A DNA stretch of 64,000 nt from Microbacterium sp. LWO13-1.2 (lineage in GTDB: Bacteria > Actinomycetota > Actinomycetes > Actinomycetales > Microbacteriaceae), in NCBI RefSeq assembly GCF_038397725.1, contig NZ_CP151634.1, positions 3,658,001 through 3,722,000 on the forward strand, given 5' to 3'. The notes beneath the pieces were generated by a model. That model did not search any database. It saw only the letters and a program-made list of their open reading frames with translations, and was not told the DNA's origin. Position 1 is the first letter of the stretch; each line of letters begins with the position of its first letter. The position numbers and the translations under genes were made by a program. This document shows positions 20,502-29,484 of this stretch, in pieces.

Positions 20502-21835
20502 GCATCACCTTCGTCCCGACGCCCACCGTTCCCGAGGCCGACGCCTCGGTCGATCACGCGATCCAGGCGATCGTCTCCGGCGCCTCCATCGACGCCACGT
20601 GCAGCACCGATCTCGCGGCCGGTCCATGGGACTTCGACAGCCGCCCCGGCTACGGGCCCGGCTCGTCGATGGGCGACGTCATCCCGACCGGGGCCCCTCG
20701 TCAGGGCGAACTGCCCGCCGCATACCGCGAGGCAGGCGAAGACGAGCTCGACGCGCGGATCCGCGCCGCCAAGGCGACGCTCGGAGACCGGGTCGTCATC
20801 CTCGGCCACTTCTACCAGCGCGAAGAGGTGGTCCGCCACGCGGACTACGTCGGCGACTCCTTCCAGCTCGCGACGGCGGCGAAGGGACGCGCAGATGCCG
20901 AGGCGATCGTCTTCTGCGGAGTGCACTTCATGGCCGAGACCGCCGACCTGCTCTCCGGTCCGGATCAGGCCGTGATCCTGCCGAACCTCGCCGCCGGCTG
21001 CTCGATGGCCGATATGGCAGACATCGACCAGGTCGAGGAGTGCTGGGAGCAGCTGGCCGACGTGCTCGGAGACATGGACGCCGTGGACGAGACCGGCCGG
21101 GTTCCGGTCATCCCGGTGACCTACATGAACTCCTCCGCCGCGATCAAGGGCTTCGTCGGACGGCACGGCGGCATCGTCTGCACGTCATCGAACGCGCAGA
21201 CCGTCCTGGAGTGGGCGTTCGAGCGGGGGCAGCGCGTGCTCTTCTTCCCCGATCAGCACCTGGGCCGCAACACCGCCAAGGCGATGGGCGTCCCTCTCGA
21301 GCAGATGCCGATGTGGAATCCGCGGCGTCCGCTCGGCGGCTCCACCGCCACCGAGCTCGTCGATTCGCGGGTCATCCTGTGGCACGGGTTCTGCTCGGTG
21401 CACCGACGCTTCACGGTCGCGCAGATCGACCAGGCGCGAGCCGAGAATCCGGACGTACGCGTGATCGTGCACCCGGAGTGCCCGATGGAAGTGGTGGATG
21501 CCGCAGACGAAGCCGGCTCCACGGACTACATCCGCCGCGCGATCGACGCCGCGACAGAACCGACCGCCTTCGCTATCGGCACCGAGATCAACCTCGTTCG
21601 TCGGCTCGCCGCTCAGTACCCCCAGCACGAGATCTTCTGCCTCGACCCGGTCGTCTGCCCGTGCTCCACGATGTACCGCATCCACCCCGGCTACCTCGCC
21701 TGGGTGCTCGAGGAACTCGTCGCCGGTCGCACGCCCAACCGCATCCAGGTGTCCGCCGACGTCGCCGACCCCGCACGCGTGGCGCTGGAGCGGATGCTGG
21801 CGGCGAAGCCGCCCGTCGTGGACGGCGTCCGATGA
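20498..21835 (+). CDS. nadA: Quinolinate synthase
   Basis: This 445-aa [4Fe-4S] enzyme condenses iminoaspartate (from NadB) with dihydroxyacetone phosphate to give quinolinate. Cluster cysteines are visible in AAGCSMAD, HPECPMEV and VVCPCSTM; the substrate loop GHFYQREEVV is present. It is the long actinobacterial form, with about 100 extra residues compared with the compact enzyme, mostly N-terminal. The ATG overlaps the nrtR stop (ATGA) and the stop overlaps nadB, so translation is coupled. Confidence 0.97.
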   Translation: MSITFVPTPTVPEADASVDHAIQAIVSGASIDATCSTDLAAGPWDFDSRPGYGPGSSMGDVIPTGAPRQGELPAAYREAGEDELDARIRAAKATLGDRVVILGHFYQREEVVRHADYVGDSFQLATAAKGRADAEAIVFCGVHFMAETADLLSGPDQAVILPNLAAGCSMADMADIDQVEECWEQLADVLGDMDAVDETGRVPVIPVTYMNSSAAIKGFVGRHGGIVCTSSNAQTVLEWAFERGQRVLFFPDQHLGRNTAKAMGVPLEQMPMWNPRRPLGGSTATELVDSRVILWHGFCSVHRRFTVAQIDQARAENPDVRVIVHPECPMEVVDAADEAGSTDYIRRAIDAATEPTAFAIGTEINLVRRLAAQYPQHEIFCLDPVVCPCSTMYRIHPGYLAWVLEELVAGRTPNRIQVSADVADPARVALERMLAAKPPVVDGVR

Positions 21836-23343
21836 ACACGCTCGTGGTGGGATCGGGAATCGCGGGCCTCACCGCGGCGCTCCATGCGCACGAGGCGGGC
21901 CACGCGGTCACCATCGTGACCAAGGCGGCGCTCGGCGACGGCTGCACGGGATTCGCCCAGGGCGGGGTCGCCGGCGTATACGGCCCTCGGGATTCAGCGG
22001 CCCAGCACGCGTCGGACACCCTGATCGCCGGCGCCGGTCTCTCGGATGCGGCGGCTGTCGATGTCCTCGTCGCCGAAGGTGCGACGAGGATCGCTGAACT
22101 CATCGCACGCGGCGTCGCTTTCGACCGGTCCGCCGACGGTGAACTGCTTCTCGGGCGCGAGGCCGCGCACAGCCACGCGAGGATCGTGCACGCCGGCGGC
22201 GACGCGACCGGTGCCGCCATCTCCCGCGCCCTGGTCGCTGCCGTGCGCCGCACCAGCATCGAGGTCGTCGAGGACGCGTTCCTGATCGATCTGATCGTCC
22301 GCGACGGCGCGGTGCGCGGCATCCGCCTGCTGATCGACGGCTCAACCGCCGACCTCGCCGCGGATGCCGTGATCCTGGCCACCGGCGGCGCTGGACACCT
22401 GTACGCGCACACGACCAACCCGGCCGGTACGACCGGTGACGGCATCGCCGCGGCGCTGCGCGCAGGCGCCGAGGTGGCCGATCTGGAGTTCGTCCAGTTC
22501 CACCCGACGATCCTGGCCGCCGGTCCGGCGTTCCTCATCTCCGAAGCCGTACGCGGCGAGGGGGCGACGCTCATCGACGACGCGGGGCGCCGGTTCACGT
22601 TCGACGTGCATCCAGACGGCGAACTCGCGCCCCGCGACGTCGTGTCCCGAGCGATCGCCCGCCAGGCCACCGCGCAGGGATCGCCGGTGCGGCTGGATGC
22701 CACGATGATCGGGGCTTCCGCCCTCGCTCAGCGCTTCCCGACCATCGATCGGGTCACCCGCGAACGCGGCTTCGATTGGGCACGCGAGCCGATCCCGGTG
22801 ACGCCGGCGGCGCACTACCTGATGGGCGGGGTCGTGACCGACCTCGACGGCCGCACGTCGCTGCCCGGCCTCTTCGCCGTCGGCGAGGTCGCCCGTACCG
22901 GCGTGCACGGGGCGAACCGCTTGGCGTCGAACTCCCTGCTCGAGGGTGCGGTGTTCGGCGCCCGCGCTGCTGCGGCTCTCGGCTCGCCCCGGGCATCCGA
23001 TCGCCCGCTCCCGGCGGAAAAAATCCCGCTGAACCTCGCGAATACCGGGTCTTTTCGCGACGGGAACGAACGGGGACCGTTCAGCCGGGCGGCGCTGCAG
23101 CAGGTGATGTGGGACGAAGTCGGGTTGCTCCGCACCGACGACAGCCTCGCCGATGCGCTCAACACGATCCGCGCCTGGCGTGCCGGTGCCACCGCTGCGC
23201 ACACGGTCGCCGAGCACGAGGACGTGAATCTGCTTCTGCTCGCCGATGCCACGGCATCCGCCGCCCTCGCCCGCACCGAATCCGTCGGCGCCCACTACCG
23301 CAGCGCCGACCGCATCGAAGCACCACAACTGGAGACCGTCTGA
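21832..23343 (+). CDS. nadB: L-aspartate oxidase
   Basis: This 503-aa flavoprotein of the succinate dehydrogenase/aspartate oxidase family oxidises aspartate to iminoaspartate for NadA. The FAD-binding motif GSGIAGLTAALHA lies at the N-terminus, followed by GCTGFAQGGVAG; HARIVHAGGD, EFVQFHPTI and HYLMGGVVTD mark the active site and second nucleotide contact. The gene overlaps nadA (ATGA) and nadC (TGATG). Confidence 0.97.
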   Translation: MNTLVVGSGIAGLTAALHAHEAGHAVTIVTKAALGDGCTGFAQGGVAGVYGPRDSAAQHASDTLIAGAGLSDAAAVDVLVAEGATRIAELIARGVAFDRSADGELLLGREAAHSHARIVHAGGDATGAAISRALVAAVRRTSIEVVEDAFLIDLIVRDGAVRGIRLLIDGSTADLAADAVILATGGAGHLYAHTTNPAGTTGDGIAAALRAGAEVADLEFVQFHPTILAAGPAFLISEAVRGEGATLIDDAGRRFTFDVHPDGELAPRDVVSRAIARQATAQGSPVRLDATMIGASALAQRFPTIDRVTRERGFDWAREPIPVTPAAHYLMGGVVTDLDGRTSLPGLFAVGEVARTGVHGANRLASNSLLEGAVFGARAAAALGSPRASDRPLPAEKIPLNLANTGSFRDGNERGPFSRAALQQVMWDEVGLLRTDDSLADALNTIRAWRAGATAAHTVAEHEDVNLLLLADATASAALARTESVGAHYRSADRIEAPQLETV

Positions 23344-24194
23344 TGCTCACCGCCGCCACCCTCACCCGTGTCGTCGGGGCAGCCCTCGAAGAGGACGCGC
23401 CCTGGGGCGATCTGACCAGCAGCACGCTGCTTCCCGCAGACGCCACCGCGACCGCCGACCTGGTCGCCAGAGAGGCCGGCGTCTTCAGCGGCGGCGATGT
23501 CTTCGCCGCCGCGTTCGCGCTGACCGACCCGGCACTCGTCGTCGACGTGCACGTCGGCGACGGTGATTCCTTCACTCCCGGCGACGTGCTCGCATCGGTG
23601 TCAGGGTCGGCGCGCAGCATCCTCACCGCCGAGCGCGTCGCCCTGAACTTCACGCAACGGATGAGCGGGATCGCCACGCTGACGGCCGCATACGTCACGG
23701 CGGTCACCGGCACCGGTGCGCGCATCGCCGACACCCGCAAGACCACCCCTGGGTTGCGTGCTTTCGAGCGGCACGCCGTCGTCTCGGGCGGCGGCAGCAA
23801 TCACCGCTTCTCGCTCTCGGATGCGGTGATGGCGAAGGACAACCATCTCGCAGTGCTGAAGAGGTCGGGGGCGGATCTCGCGACGGCGCTCAGGGAGTCG
23901 CTGTCACGGCTTCCGCACACCACGCATGTGGTCGTCGAGGTCGACCGGCTCGACCAGATCTCCGCTGTGCTCGATGGCGGAGCGCACACCGTGCTGCTCG
24001 ACAACTTCTCGCTCGAGGATCTCCGCGCCGGCGTCGACCTCATCGGAGATCGGGCGACCGTCGAGGCATCCGGAGGCGTCAGCCTCGACACCGTGCGGGC
24101 GATCGCCGAGACCGGCGTCGACGTCATCTCCGTCGGAGCGCTCACTCATTCTGCTCGGGCACTCGACCTCGGCCTGGATGTGCGGATCGCCTGA
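23343..24194 (+). CDS. nadC: Nicotinate-nucleotide pyrophosphorylase (carboxylating)
   Basis: This 283-aa type II phosphoribosyltransferase converts quinolinate and PRPP to nicotinate mononucleotide. The family signatures NFTQRMSGIATLT, ADTRKTTPGLR and KDNHL are present, with the barrel segments VEASGGVSLDTV and ISVGALTHS. It follows nadB through a TGATG junction and precedes the desulfurase through another. Confidence 0.97.
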   Translation: MLTAATLTRVVGAALEEDAPWGDLTSSTLLPADATATADLVAREAGVFSGGDVFAAAFALTDPALVVDVHVGDGDSFTPGDVLASVSGSARSILTAERVALNFTQRMSGIATLTAAYVTAVTGTGARIADTRKTTPGLRAFERHAVVSGGGSNHRFSLSDAVMAKDNHLAVLKRSGADLATALRESLSRLPHTTHVVVEVDRLDQISAVLDGGAHTVLLDNFSLEDLRAGVDLIGDRATVEASGGVSLDTVRAIAETGVDVISVGALTHSARALDLGLDVRIA

Positions 24195-25333
24195 TGCTCT
24201 ACCTCGACCACGCCGCGACCTCCCCGGTGCGTCCGGAAGTGTGGGAGGCCATGCACCCCTACCTGACCGGGGTGTACGGCAACCCCTCCAGTCACCACAC
24301 CGTCGGCGAGGCTGCGGCGAGCGCACTGGATGACGCCAGGGAGCGTGTGGCGAGGGTGCTGGGGATGCGTCCCTCCGACGTCATCTTCACTGCCGGGGGC
24401 ACCGAGGCCAACAACCTCGCAGTCAAGGGCATCGTGCTGGCGGCACTCGGGAGCGGCCGTCGACACCTGGTGACCACGCCCATCGAGCACGAATCGATCC
24501 TGGAATCAGCGGACTACTTGCACCGCCTCCACGGGGTGTCGGTCGCTCGCGTCGCGGTGGATGCCGTCGGGCGGGTCACTCCCGAGACGCTTTCCACCGC
24601 GCTGCGCGACGATACGGCTCTGGTGTCGCTCGGGCATGCGAACAACGAGATCGGTACGGTGCAGGATGTCGCTTCCCTCGCCGCAGTGACCGGCGCGGCC
24701 GGTGTTCCGCTCCACGTCGATGCCGTGCAGTCGGCCGGCTGGTTGCCGCTGAACGCACTCGGCGCCGACGCGATCTCGCTCGCCGGTCACAAGCTCGGCG
24801 CCCCCAAGGGGATCGGGGTGCTCGCGGTGCGAGGGCGGGTGCCGCTCGAACCCCTGCTGCACGGCGGCGGTCAGGAGCGTGGGCGCCGATCCGGCACTGA
24901 GAACGTCGCCGGGGCCGTGGCGATGGCCGTGGCGCTGGAGCTCGCCGACACGGAACGCGATGCCGTCTCCGCCCGCGTCAGCGCGGCGACCGGGCGATTC
25001 ATCGCCGGAGTCCTGACCGCGGTTCCGCGAGCAGCACTCACCGGCGATCCGGTGCACCGCCTCCCGGGCACCGCGAGCTTCACCTTCGCGGGGACGAGCG
25101 GCGAGGCGGTGCTGCTGGAGCTGGAGCGGCGTGGAGTGATCTCTTCGAGCGGCTCGGCATGCGCCGCCGGAAGCGACGAGCCCTCGCACGTGCTGCTCGC
25201 GTGCGGCATCCTGCCTGAGGTCGCTCAGACATCGGTGCGGTTCACCTTCGGTCGCGAGGTCCTGCCGGATGACGCTCCCGAGCACCTCGCGGCGCTCGTC
25301 GCGGATGCGGTGCGCGCCGTCGCCGGTTCATAA
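24194..25333 (+). CDS. Cysteine desulfurase of the NAD operon (IscS/NifS-like)
   Basis: This 379-aa class V PLP enzyme resembles IscS/NifS. The PLP lysine is Lys200 in LAGHKLGAPKG and the catalytic cysteine is Cys323 in SSGSACAAGS. The start LYLDHAATSPVRPEV and the GTEANNLAVKG loop are typical. It is translationally coupled to nadC as the last gene of the operon. The context suggests it supplies sulfur for the oxygen-sensitive Fe-S cluster of NadA, as proposed for NadS-type desulfurases elsewhere. A broader role in Fe-S or thio-nucleoside formation is possible. Confidence 0.92.
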   Translation: MLYLDHAATSPVRPEVWEAMHPYLTGVYGNPSSHHTVGEAAASALDDARERVARVLGMRPSDVIFTAGGTEANNLAVKGIVLAALGSGRRHLVTTPIEHESILESADYLHRLHGVSVARVAVDAVGRVTPETLSTALRDDTALVSLGHANNEIGTVQDVASLAAVTGAAGVPLHVDAVQSAGWLPLNALGADAISLAGHKLGAPKGIGVLAVRGRVPLEPLLHGGGQERGRRSGTENVAGAVAMAVALELADTERDAVSARVSAATGRFIAGVLTAVPRAALTGDPVHRLPGTASFTFAGTSGEAVLLELERRGVISSSGSACAAGSDEPSHVLLACGILPEVAQTSVRFTFGREVLPDDAPEHLAALVADAVRAVAGS

Positions 25334-25419
25334 CTCCGGAGAACCGGTCCTCCTTCGAGCTCGCGTCCGCGTATTTCCGCGGTCAGACCCGCGCGCACAC
25401 GTGGATTCTCCGGAGTTAT
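25330..25419. repeat. Long-spaced inverted repeat after the NAD operon
   Basis: ATAACTCCGGAGAA (25330-25343) and its exact complement (25406-25419) are separated by 62 nt rich in short GCGC repeats. The first arm overlaps the stop codon of the desulfurase gene. It could act as a branched terminator or a REP-like element. Confidence 0.6.
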
Positions 25420-25474
25420 GGCTGACGGGGAGTCACAGGCAGGCCCGCACGGGGCCTCGGCCCGAGGACGGTCA

Positions 25475-25480
25475 TAGACT
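25475..25480 (+). promoter_or_regulatory. Likely -10 box for a leaderless transcript
   Basis: TAGACT lies exactly 6 nt before the GTG start of the glycosyltransferase gene, with no ribosome site between them. Transcription would begin at or next to the start codon. Confidence 0.55.
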
Positions 25481-25486
25481 CGGCTG

Positions 25487-26437
25487 GTGACTACAGCCGC
25501 CGCCCCGATCGTGACGATCATCGTTCCCGGGCGCGATATCGCCGCCTTCGCCCCTGCCGCCCTCGATTCGCTGCGAGCGCAGACCGAGGCGCGCTGGCAG
25601 GCGATCCTGATCGACGATGGATCGGTCGATGACACGGGAGCGATCTTCACCGATGCCGCAGCCCGCGACCCGCGCTTCCGGGTGATCCGGCACGACGCCT
25701 CGCGAGGGCTCGGAGCCGCCCGCAACGTCGGCATCGACCTCGTCGACACTCCCCTGCTGGGCTATCTCGACGCCGACGACGAGTTCATGCCGACCGCGCT
25801 CGAGCGCCTCACCGGCACTCTCGCCTCGACGGGGAGCGACTTCGCCGCCGGAGCCTATGTGCGCACGCGGCTGCAGGGAGAGACCTACGTCCCCGGCCGC
25901 CTGCAGCCCTGGGTGGCGGCGGCGACCCGCCCCGAGCGTCTGGCCACAACGCTGACAGCCCACCCGCACGCGTCAACGAACATCGTCGCCTGGTCGAAGA
26001 TCAGCCGCACCGACCTGTGGACCGGCCTCCGGTTCCCGGAGAACGTCGCGTACGAGGATCAGGTCGTCGCCCAGCTGATGAACACCAGGGCTCGGGCCTT
26101 CGACGTCGTCCCCGACGTCCTGGTGCACTGGCGGTTCCGCGCCGACGGCGGCTCGCTGACGCAGAGCAAGGCCCAACTGCCCGTGCTCCGCGACTATCTC
26201 CACGGCCTCCGCAGCGGCATCCGCGTGCTGCGCGAAGCGGAAGCGCAGGCGGCCGTGACTGTGCGGCTCGAACTCATCCTCGCGATGGACATGCCTCCCC
26301 TGCTGGCGATCGCCGAGACGCACCCCGACCCCGCCTATTCGGCGGAGGTCGCATCCTTCATCGGAGAGTTGCAGGAGCTACCCGAGTTCGCCGCCGCGGT
26401 CCCTGATCCGAACTTCGCCGCCGCCATCGCCTGGTGA
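25487..26437 (+). CDS. Family 2 glycosyltransferase
   Basis: This 316-aa GT-A fold transferase has the N-terminal strand IVTIIVPGRDIAAFAP, the nucleotide motif LIDDGSVDDTG, the family segment GLGAARNVGID and the metal-binding motif YLDADDEF at about 92-99. No transmembrane helix is evident, so it is probably a soluble or peripheral enzyme acting on surface glycans or teichoic-type polymers. Donor and acceptor are unknown. The start is a GTG with a TAGACT box 6 nt ahead. An SDR gene follows 16 bp downstream and may be co-transcribed. Confidence 0.85.
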   Translation: MTTAAAPIVTIIVPGRDIAAFAPAALDSLRAQTEARWQAILIDDGSVDDTGAIFTDAAARDPRFRVIRHDASRGLGAARNVGIDLVDTPLLGYLDADDEFMPTALERLTGTLASTGSDFAAGAYVRTRLQGETYVPGRLQPWVAAATRPERLATTLTAHPHASTNIVAWSKISRTDLWTGLRFPENVAYEDQVVAQLMNTRARAFDVVPDVLVHWRFRADGGSLTQSKAQLPVLRDYLHGLRSGIRVLREAEAQAAVTVRLELILAMDMPPLLAIAETHPDPAYSAEVASFIGELQELPEFAAAVPDPNFAAAIAW

Positions 26438-26453
26438 AAGCCTCAGGAGCCGC

Positions 26454-27227
26454 ATGAACGCCTACCTCAACGACCTCTTCGGCCTCGCCGGCCGCACCGC
26501 GATCGTCACCGGCGGCAGCTCCGGCATCGGCCGTGGCATCGCCACCGCCCTGGCCAAGGCCGGCGCCGCCACCGTGATCGTGGCCCGCGGCGCTGATCGC
26601 GTCGACGAGACCGTACGTGAACTGGTCGACGCGGGATGCCGCGCGGCCGGCATCATCGGTGATCTCAGCAGTCGGGTCGGCATCCGGGCGGTCGCCGAGC
26701 AGGCCGTCCACCCGTTCGGCGAACCCGACATCCTGGTGAACTCTGCCGGCATCAACATCCGCCCGCCGTACCCGGAGATCTCCGAAGCCGACTGGGATGC
26801 GACGATGACGGTGAACGCCCTGGCACCTTTCCTGCTCGGGCAGCGATACGCCCCGGGGATGGCGGCACGCGGATACGGGCGCCTCATCCACATCACCTCG
26901 CAGCAGGCCCACCGCGCCTTCGTCGGCAGCGGTGTGTACGGCGTCTCGAAGGGTGCGGTCGAATCATTGATGCGTTCGGAGGCGGAGGCATGGGGCGGTA
27001 CCGGTGTGACGAGCAACTCGCTGGTCCCCGGATTCGTACTCACGCCGCTGAACGCGCGGCTGCAGGAGGATCCGGAGAAGGTCAGCGCCCTCGCCGCACG
27101 CACGATGATCGGCCGCAACGGCCTGCCGAGCGATTTCGCTGGAGCATCCGTCTTCCTCGCGGGCGCAGGATCCGCCTACGTCACCGGCCACTCATTGTTC
27201 GTCGACGGCGGTCTCTCGGTGCACTGA
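26454..27227 (+). CDS. SDR family oxidoreductase
   Basis: This 257-aa classical short-chain dehydrogenase has the cofactor loop VTGGSSGIGRGIA near residues 18-30, NSAGIN further on and the catalytic triad Ser149, Tyr162 and Lys166 (ITSQQAH and YGVSK). The C-terminus FVDGGLSVH is typical of the gluconate 5-dehydrogenase-like group. The substrate is undetermined. CAGGAG lies 5 nt before the ATG. Its last codons and stop are repeated twice more in a tandem 17-nt array directly downstream. Confidence 0.9.
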   Translation: MNAYLNDLFGLAGRTAIVTGGSSGIGRGIATALAKAGAATVIVARGADRVDETVRELVDAGCRAAGIIGDLSSRVGIRAVAEQAVHPFGEPDILVNSAGINIRPPYPEISEADWDATMTVNALAPFLLGQRYAPGMAARGYGRLIHITSQQAHRAFVGSGVYGVSKGAVESLMRSEAEAWGGTGVTSNSLVPGFVLTPLNARLQEDPEKVSALAARTMIGRNGLPSDFAGASVFLAGAGSAYVTGHSLFVDGGLSVH

Positions 27228-27262
27228 CCCTCTCGGTGCACTGAACCTCTCGGTGCACTGAC
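27213..27262 (+). repeat. Three tandem 17-nt repeats spanning a stop codon
   Basis: The unit CTCTCGGTGCACTGAnC occurs three times at an exact 17-nt period. The first copy encodes the last residues LSVH and stop of the SDR gene. Copies two and three are non-coding and differ only at the last two positions, so the array is likely a recent slippage duplication. Confidence 0.9.
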
Positions 27263-27277
27263 ACCCCCGGGGGTCAG
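27258..27277. terminator. Short hairpin between convergent genes
   Basis: CTGACACCCCCGGGGGTCAG is a near-palindrome that overlaps the last codons of the minus-strand ABC exporter gene. It may end transcription from both sides but has no U-tract. Confidence 0.4.
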
Positions 27278-29328
27278 CTGTCGACCGGATGCACCCGTTC
27301 GTCGGCACGCGGCACATCGAGGAGCGGCACCGGCGACGTCAGTGCCGCCACCGCATCCGCACCTGCCGAGTTCTCAGGAGCGCGGTCCGCACGCCGCTCG
27401 GTGAGCGCAGCGCCGACGCCGCCCGATACGGCCTCCTCGACCGCGGTCTCGGTCTCGAGCACCCGCGAAGCCGCGACCTGTTCCGCTGCGAGCTCGGCGT
27501 ACAAGCCGCCCAGCGCGAGCAGCTCGGCATGGGTGCCGGACTCGACAATCAGCCCGGCCTCGAGCACGTGGATGACGTCGGCGCCCATCACTGTGGACAG
27601 CCGGTGCGCGATCGACAGCGTGGTCCGCCCGCGCGCCGCCTCATCGAACGCCTCCTGCACGACGCGCTCCGACACGGTGTCCAATGCCGATGTCGCCTCG
27701 TCGAGCAGCAGCACCGGCGGATCCTTCAGCAGCACCCGGGCGATCGCGATGCGCTGCTTCTCGCCGCCCGACAACCGGTACCCGCGCTCGCCGACCACCG
27801 TGTCGTAGCCGCGCTCGAATCCGGCGATGATGTGGTGGATGTTCGCCGCCGTGCATGCGGCGATCAGTTCTTCCTCGCTCGCATCCGGCTTCGCATAGAG
27901 GAGGTTCTCGCGGATCGTGGCGTGGAAGAGGTACGTCTCCTGTGAAACGATCCCGACGTCGTCGATGATCGATTCCTGCGTCAACCGGCGCACGTCGGCA
28001 CCGGCGAACAACACCGCTCCCCCGTGCGCCTCGTACAGACGCGGAGCGAGGTACAGCACGGTGGTCTTGCCCGCGCCGGATGGCCCGACGAATGCGACGT
28101 GCTGCCCCGGCTCGGCGACGAACGAAACGCCCTGCAGCGTCGGACGAGCCTCGGCTGACGCATCCGGGTAGCGGAAGACCACGTCTGCGAACTCGATGCG
28201 GCCGCGCGGGCCTGGCGCGTTCGTGGCCGAGATCGCGTCCGGCGCGTCCTGGATCTCGGGGACCATGTCGAGATACTCGAAGATCCGCGCGAACAGCGCC
28301 GACGATGTCTGCAGATCGAGCGAGACGCGCATCAGCCCCATCAGCGGCATCAGCAACCGGGCCTGAACGGTGGTGAAGGCGACGACGGTTCCGGCCGTGA
28401 TCGCGTCGGTGCCGCCAGTGATCAGATAGCCCGAGACGAGGTAGATCACGGCGGGGACGGACGCCATCAGCACCTGCACGACCGCGAAGAAGCCCTGCCC
28501 GCTCATCGCTCGGCGCACCTGGAGCTTCACCTGATTGCGGTTCTCGGCCTGATACCGCGCCGACTCGGTGCGCTGCCGGTTGAACGCCTTCGACAGCAGC
28601 ATCCCCGAGACGCTCAGCGTCTCCTGCGTGATCGAGGTGAGCTCCGACAGCGACTCCTGCGTCTCGCCGGCGATCCGCGCGCGCACCTGCCCGACGCGGC
28701 GCTGCACGATCACGAGGAACGGCATCAGCACGACCGCGATGAGCGTCAGACGCCAGTCGATCAGAATCATCGCGACGAGCGAGGCGATGACGGTGACGAC
28801 GTTGCCGAGGATGCTGGTGACGGTGTTCGTCAGCACCCCGGAGACGCCGCCGACGTCGTTCTGCAGGCGGGATTGGATGACACCCGTCTTGGTGCGGGTG
28901 AAGAAGCCGAGCTCCATCGCCTGCAGATGCTCGAACAGGCGCACGCGAAGATCGCCGGTGACGCTGTTGCCCACCGTCGACGTCAACCACGTCTGCGCGA
29001 CGCCGAGCACCGCGGAGAGCAGGAACAGACCGATCATCGCGAGGACGAGGCGGATGAGCAGCGCGATCTGCGGATTCCCGCCGTCCAGCGGGAACAGCGC
29101 ATCGTCGAAGATTCGCTGCACGATGAGCGGAGGAACGACGGCGATGGCCGCTCCGACGATCACGAGGAGTCCGGTGATCAGGATGCGCCCACGGTAAGGG
29201 CGGAACAGCTCGATCACCCGGGCGCCCAGTGCGCGGATGCGCGGCGCCTGGGCGTTGAGCCGCCGCTGCGCGGCCTCGTCCACACCGTGGAAGCCACCGC
29301 GGCCACCCATCCCGCCACCCATGCTCAT
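27274..29328 (-). CDS. ABC exporter, fused membrane and ATPase domains
   Basis: This 684-aa half-transporter has a glycine-rich N-terminus (MSMGGGMGGRGGF), a six-helix membrane domain (about 45-340) and an ATPase domain with Walker A GPSGAGKTT, signature LSGGEKQRIA, Walker B VLLLDEATSALD and the H-loop AHRLS. A C-terminal tail of about 70 residues is unusual in length and low in complexity. Family members are homodimeric lipid, peptide or drug exporters. The frame opens 30 bp upstream, but I start at the ATG at 29326-29328, which has TACGCT 7 nt upstream and suits a leaderless transcript. It is divergent from an MFS exporter gene, suggesting a common detoxification role. Confidence 0.9.
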   Translation of the reverse strand: MSMGGGMGGRGGFHGVDEAAQRRLNAQAPRIRALGARVIELFRPYRGRILITGLLVIVGAAIAVVPPLIVQRIFDDALFPLDGGNPQIALLIRLVLAMIGLFLLSAVLGVAQTWLTSTVGNSVTGDLRVRLFEHLQAMELGFFTRTKTGVIQSRLQNDVGGVSGVLTNTVTSILGNVVTVIASLVAMILIDWRLTLIAVVLMPFLVIVQRRVGQVRARIAGETQESLSELTSITQETLSVSGMLLSKAFNRQRTESARYQAENRNQVKLQVRRAMSGQGFFAVVQVLMASVPAVIYLVSGYLITGGTDAITAGTVVAFTTVQARLLMPLMGLMRVSLDLQTSSALFARIFEYLDMVPEIQDAPDAISATNAPGPRGRIEFADVVFRYPDASAEARPTLQGVSFVAEPGQHVAFVGPSGAGKTTVLYLAPRLYEAHGGAVLFAGADVRRLTQESIIDDVGIVSQETYLFHATIRENLLYAKPDASEEELIAACTAANIHHIIAGFERGYDTVVGERGYRLSGGEKQRIAIARVLLKDPPVLLLDEATSALDTVSERVVQEAFDEAARGRTTLSIAHRLSTVMGADVIHVLEAGLIVESGTHAELLALGGLYAELAAEQVAASRVLETETAVEEAVSGGVGAALTERRADRAPENSAGADAVAALTSPVPLLDVPRADERVHPVDS

Positions 29329-29484
29329 GTGCTTCAGCGTAGCCAGGTGTGCCGACACGGATGCTCACCGAATCCGCTCTCGGCGGATTCTAGGGCTTCC
29401 GGAATGAAATGTCCGAGGGCGTCGTTACGCTGAATGGTTCCCGCGCATTCGTGCACAATCCCCACCACACCCCCAGGAGGCCGC

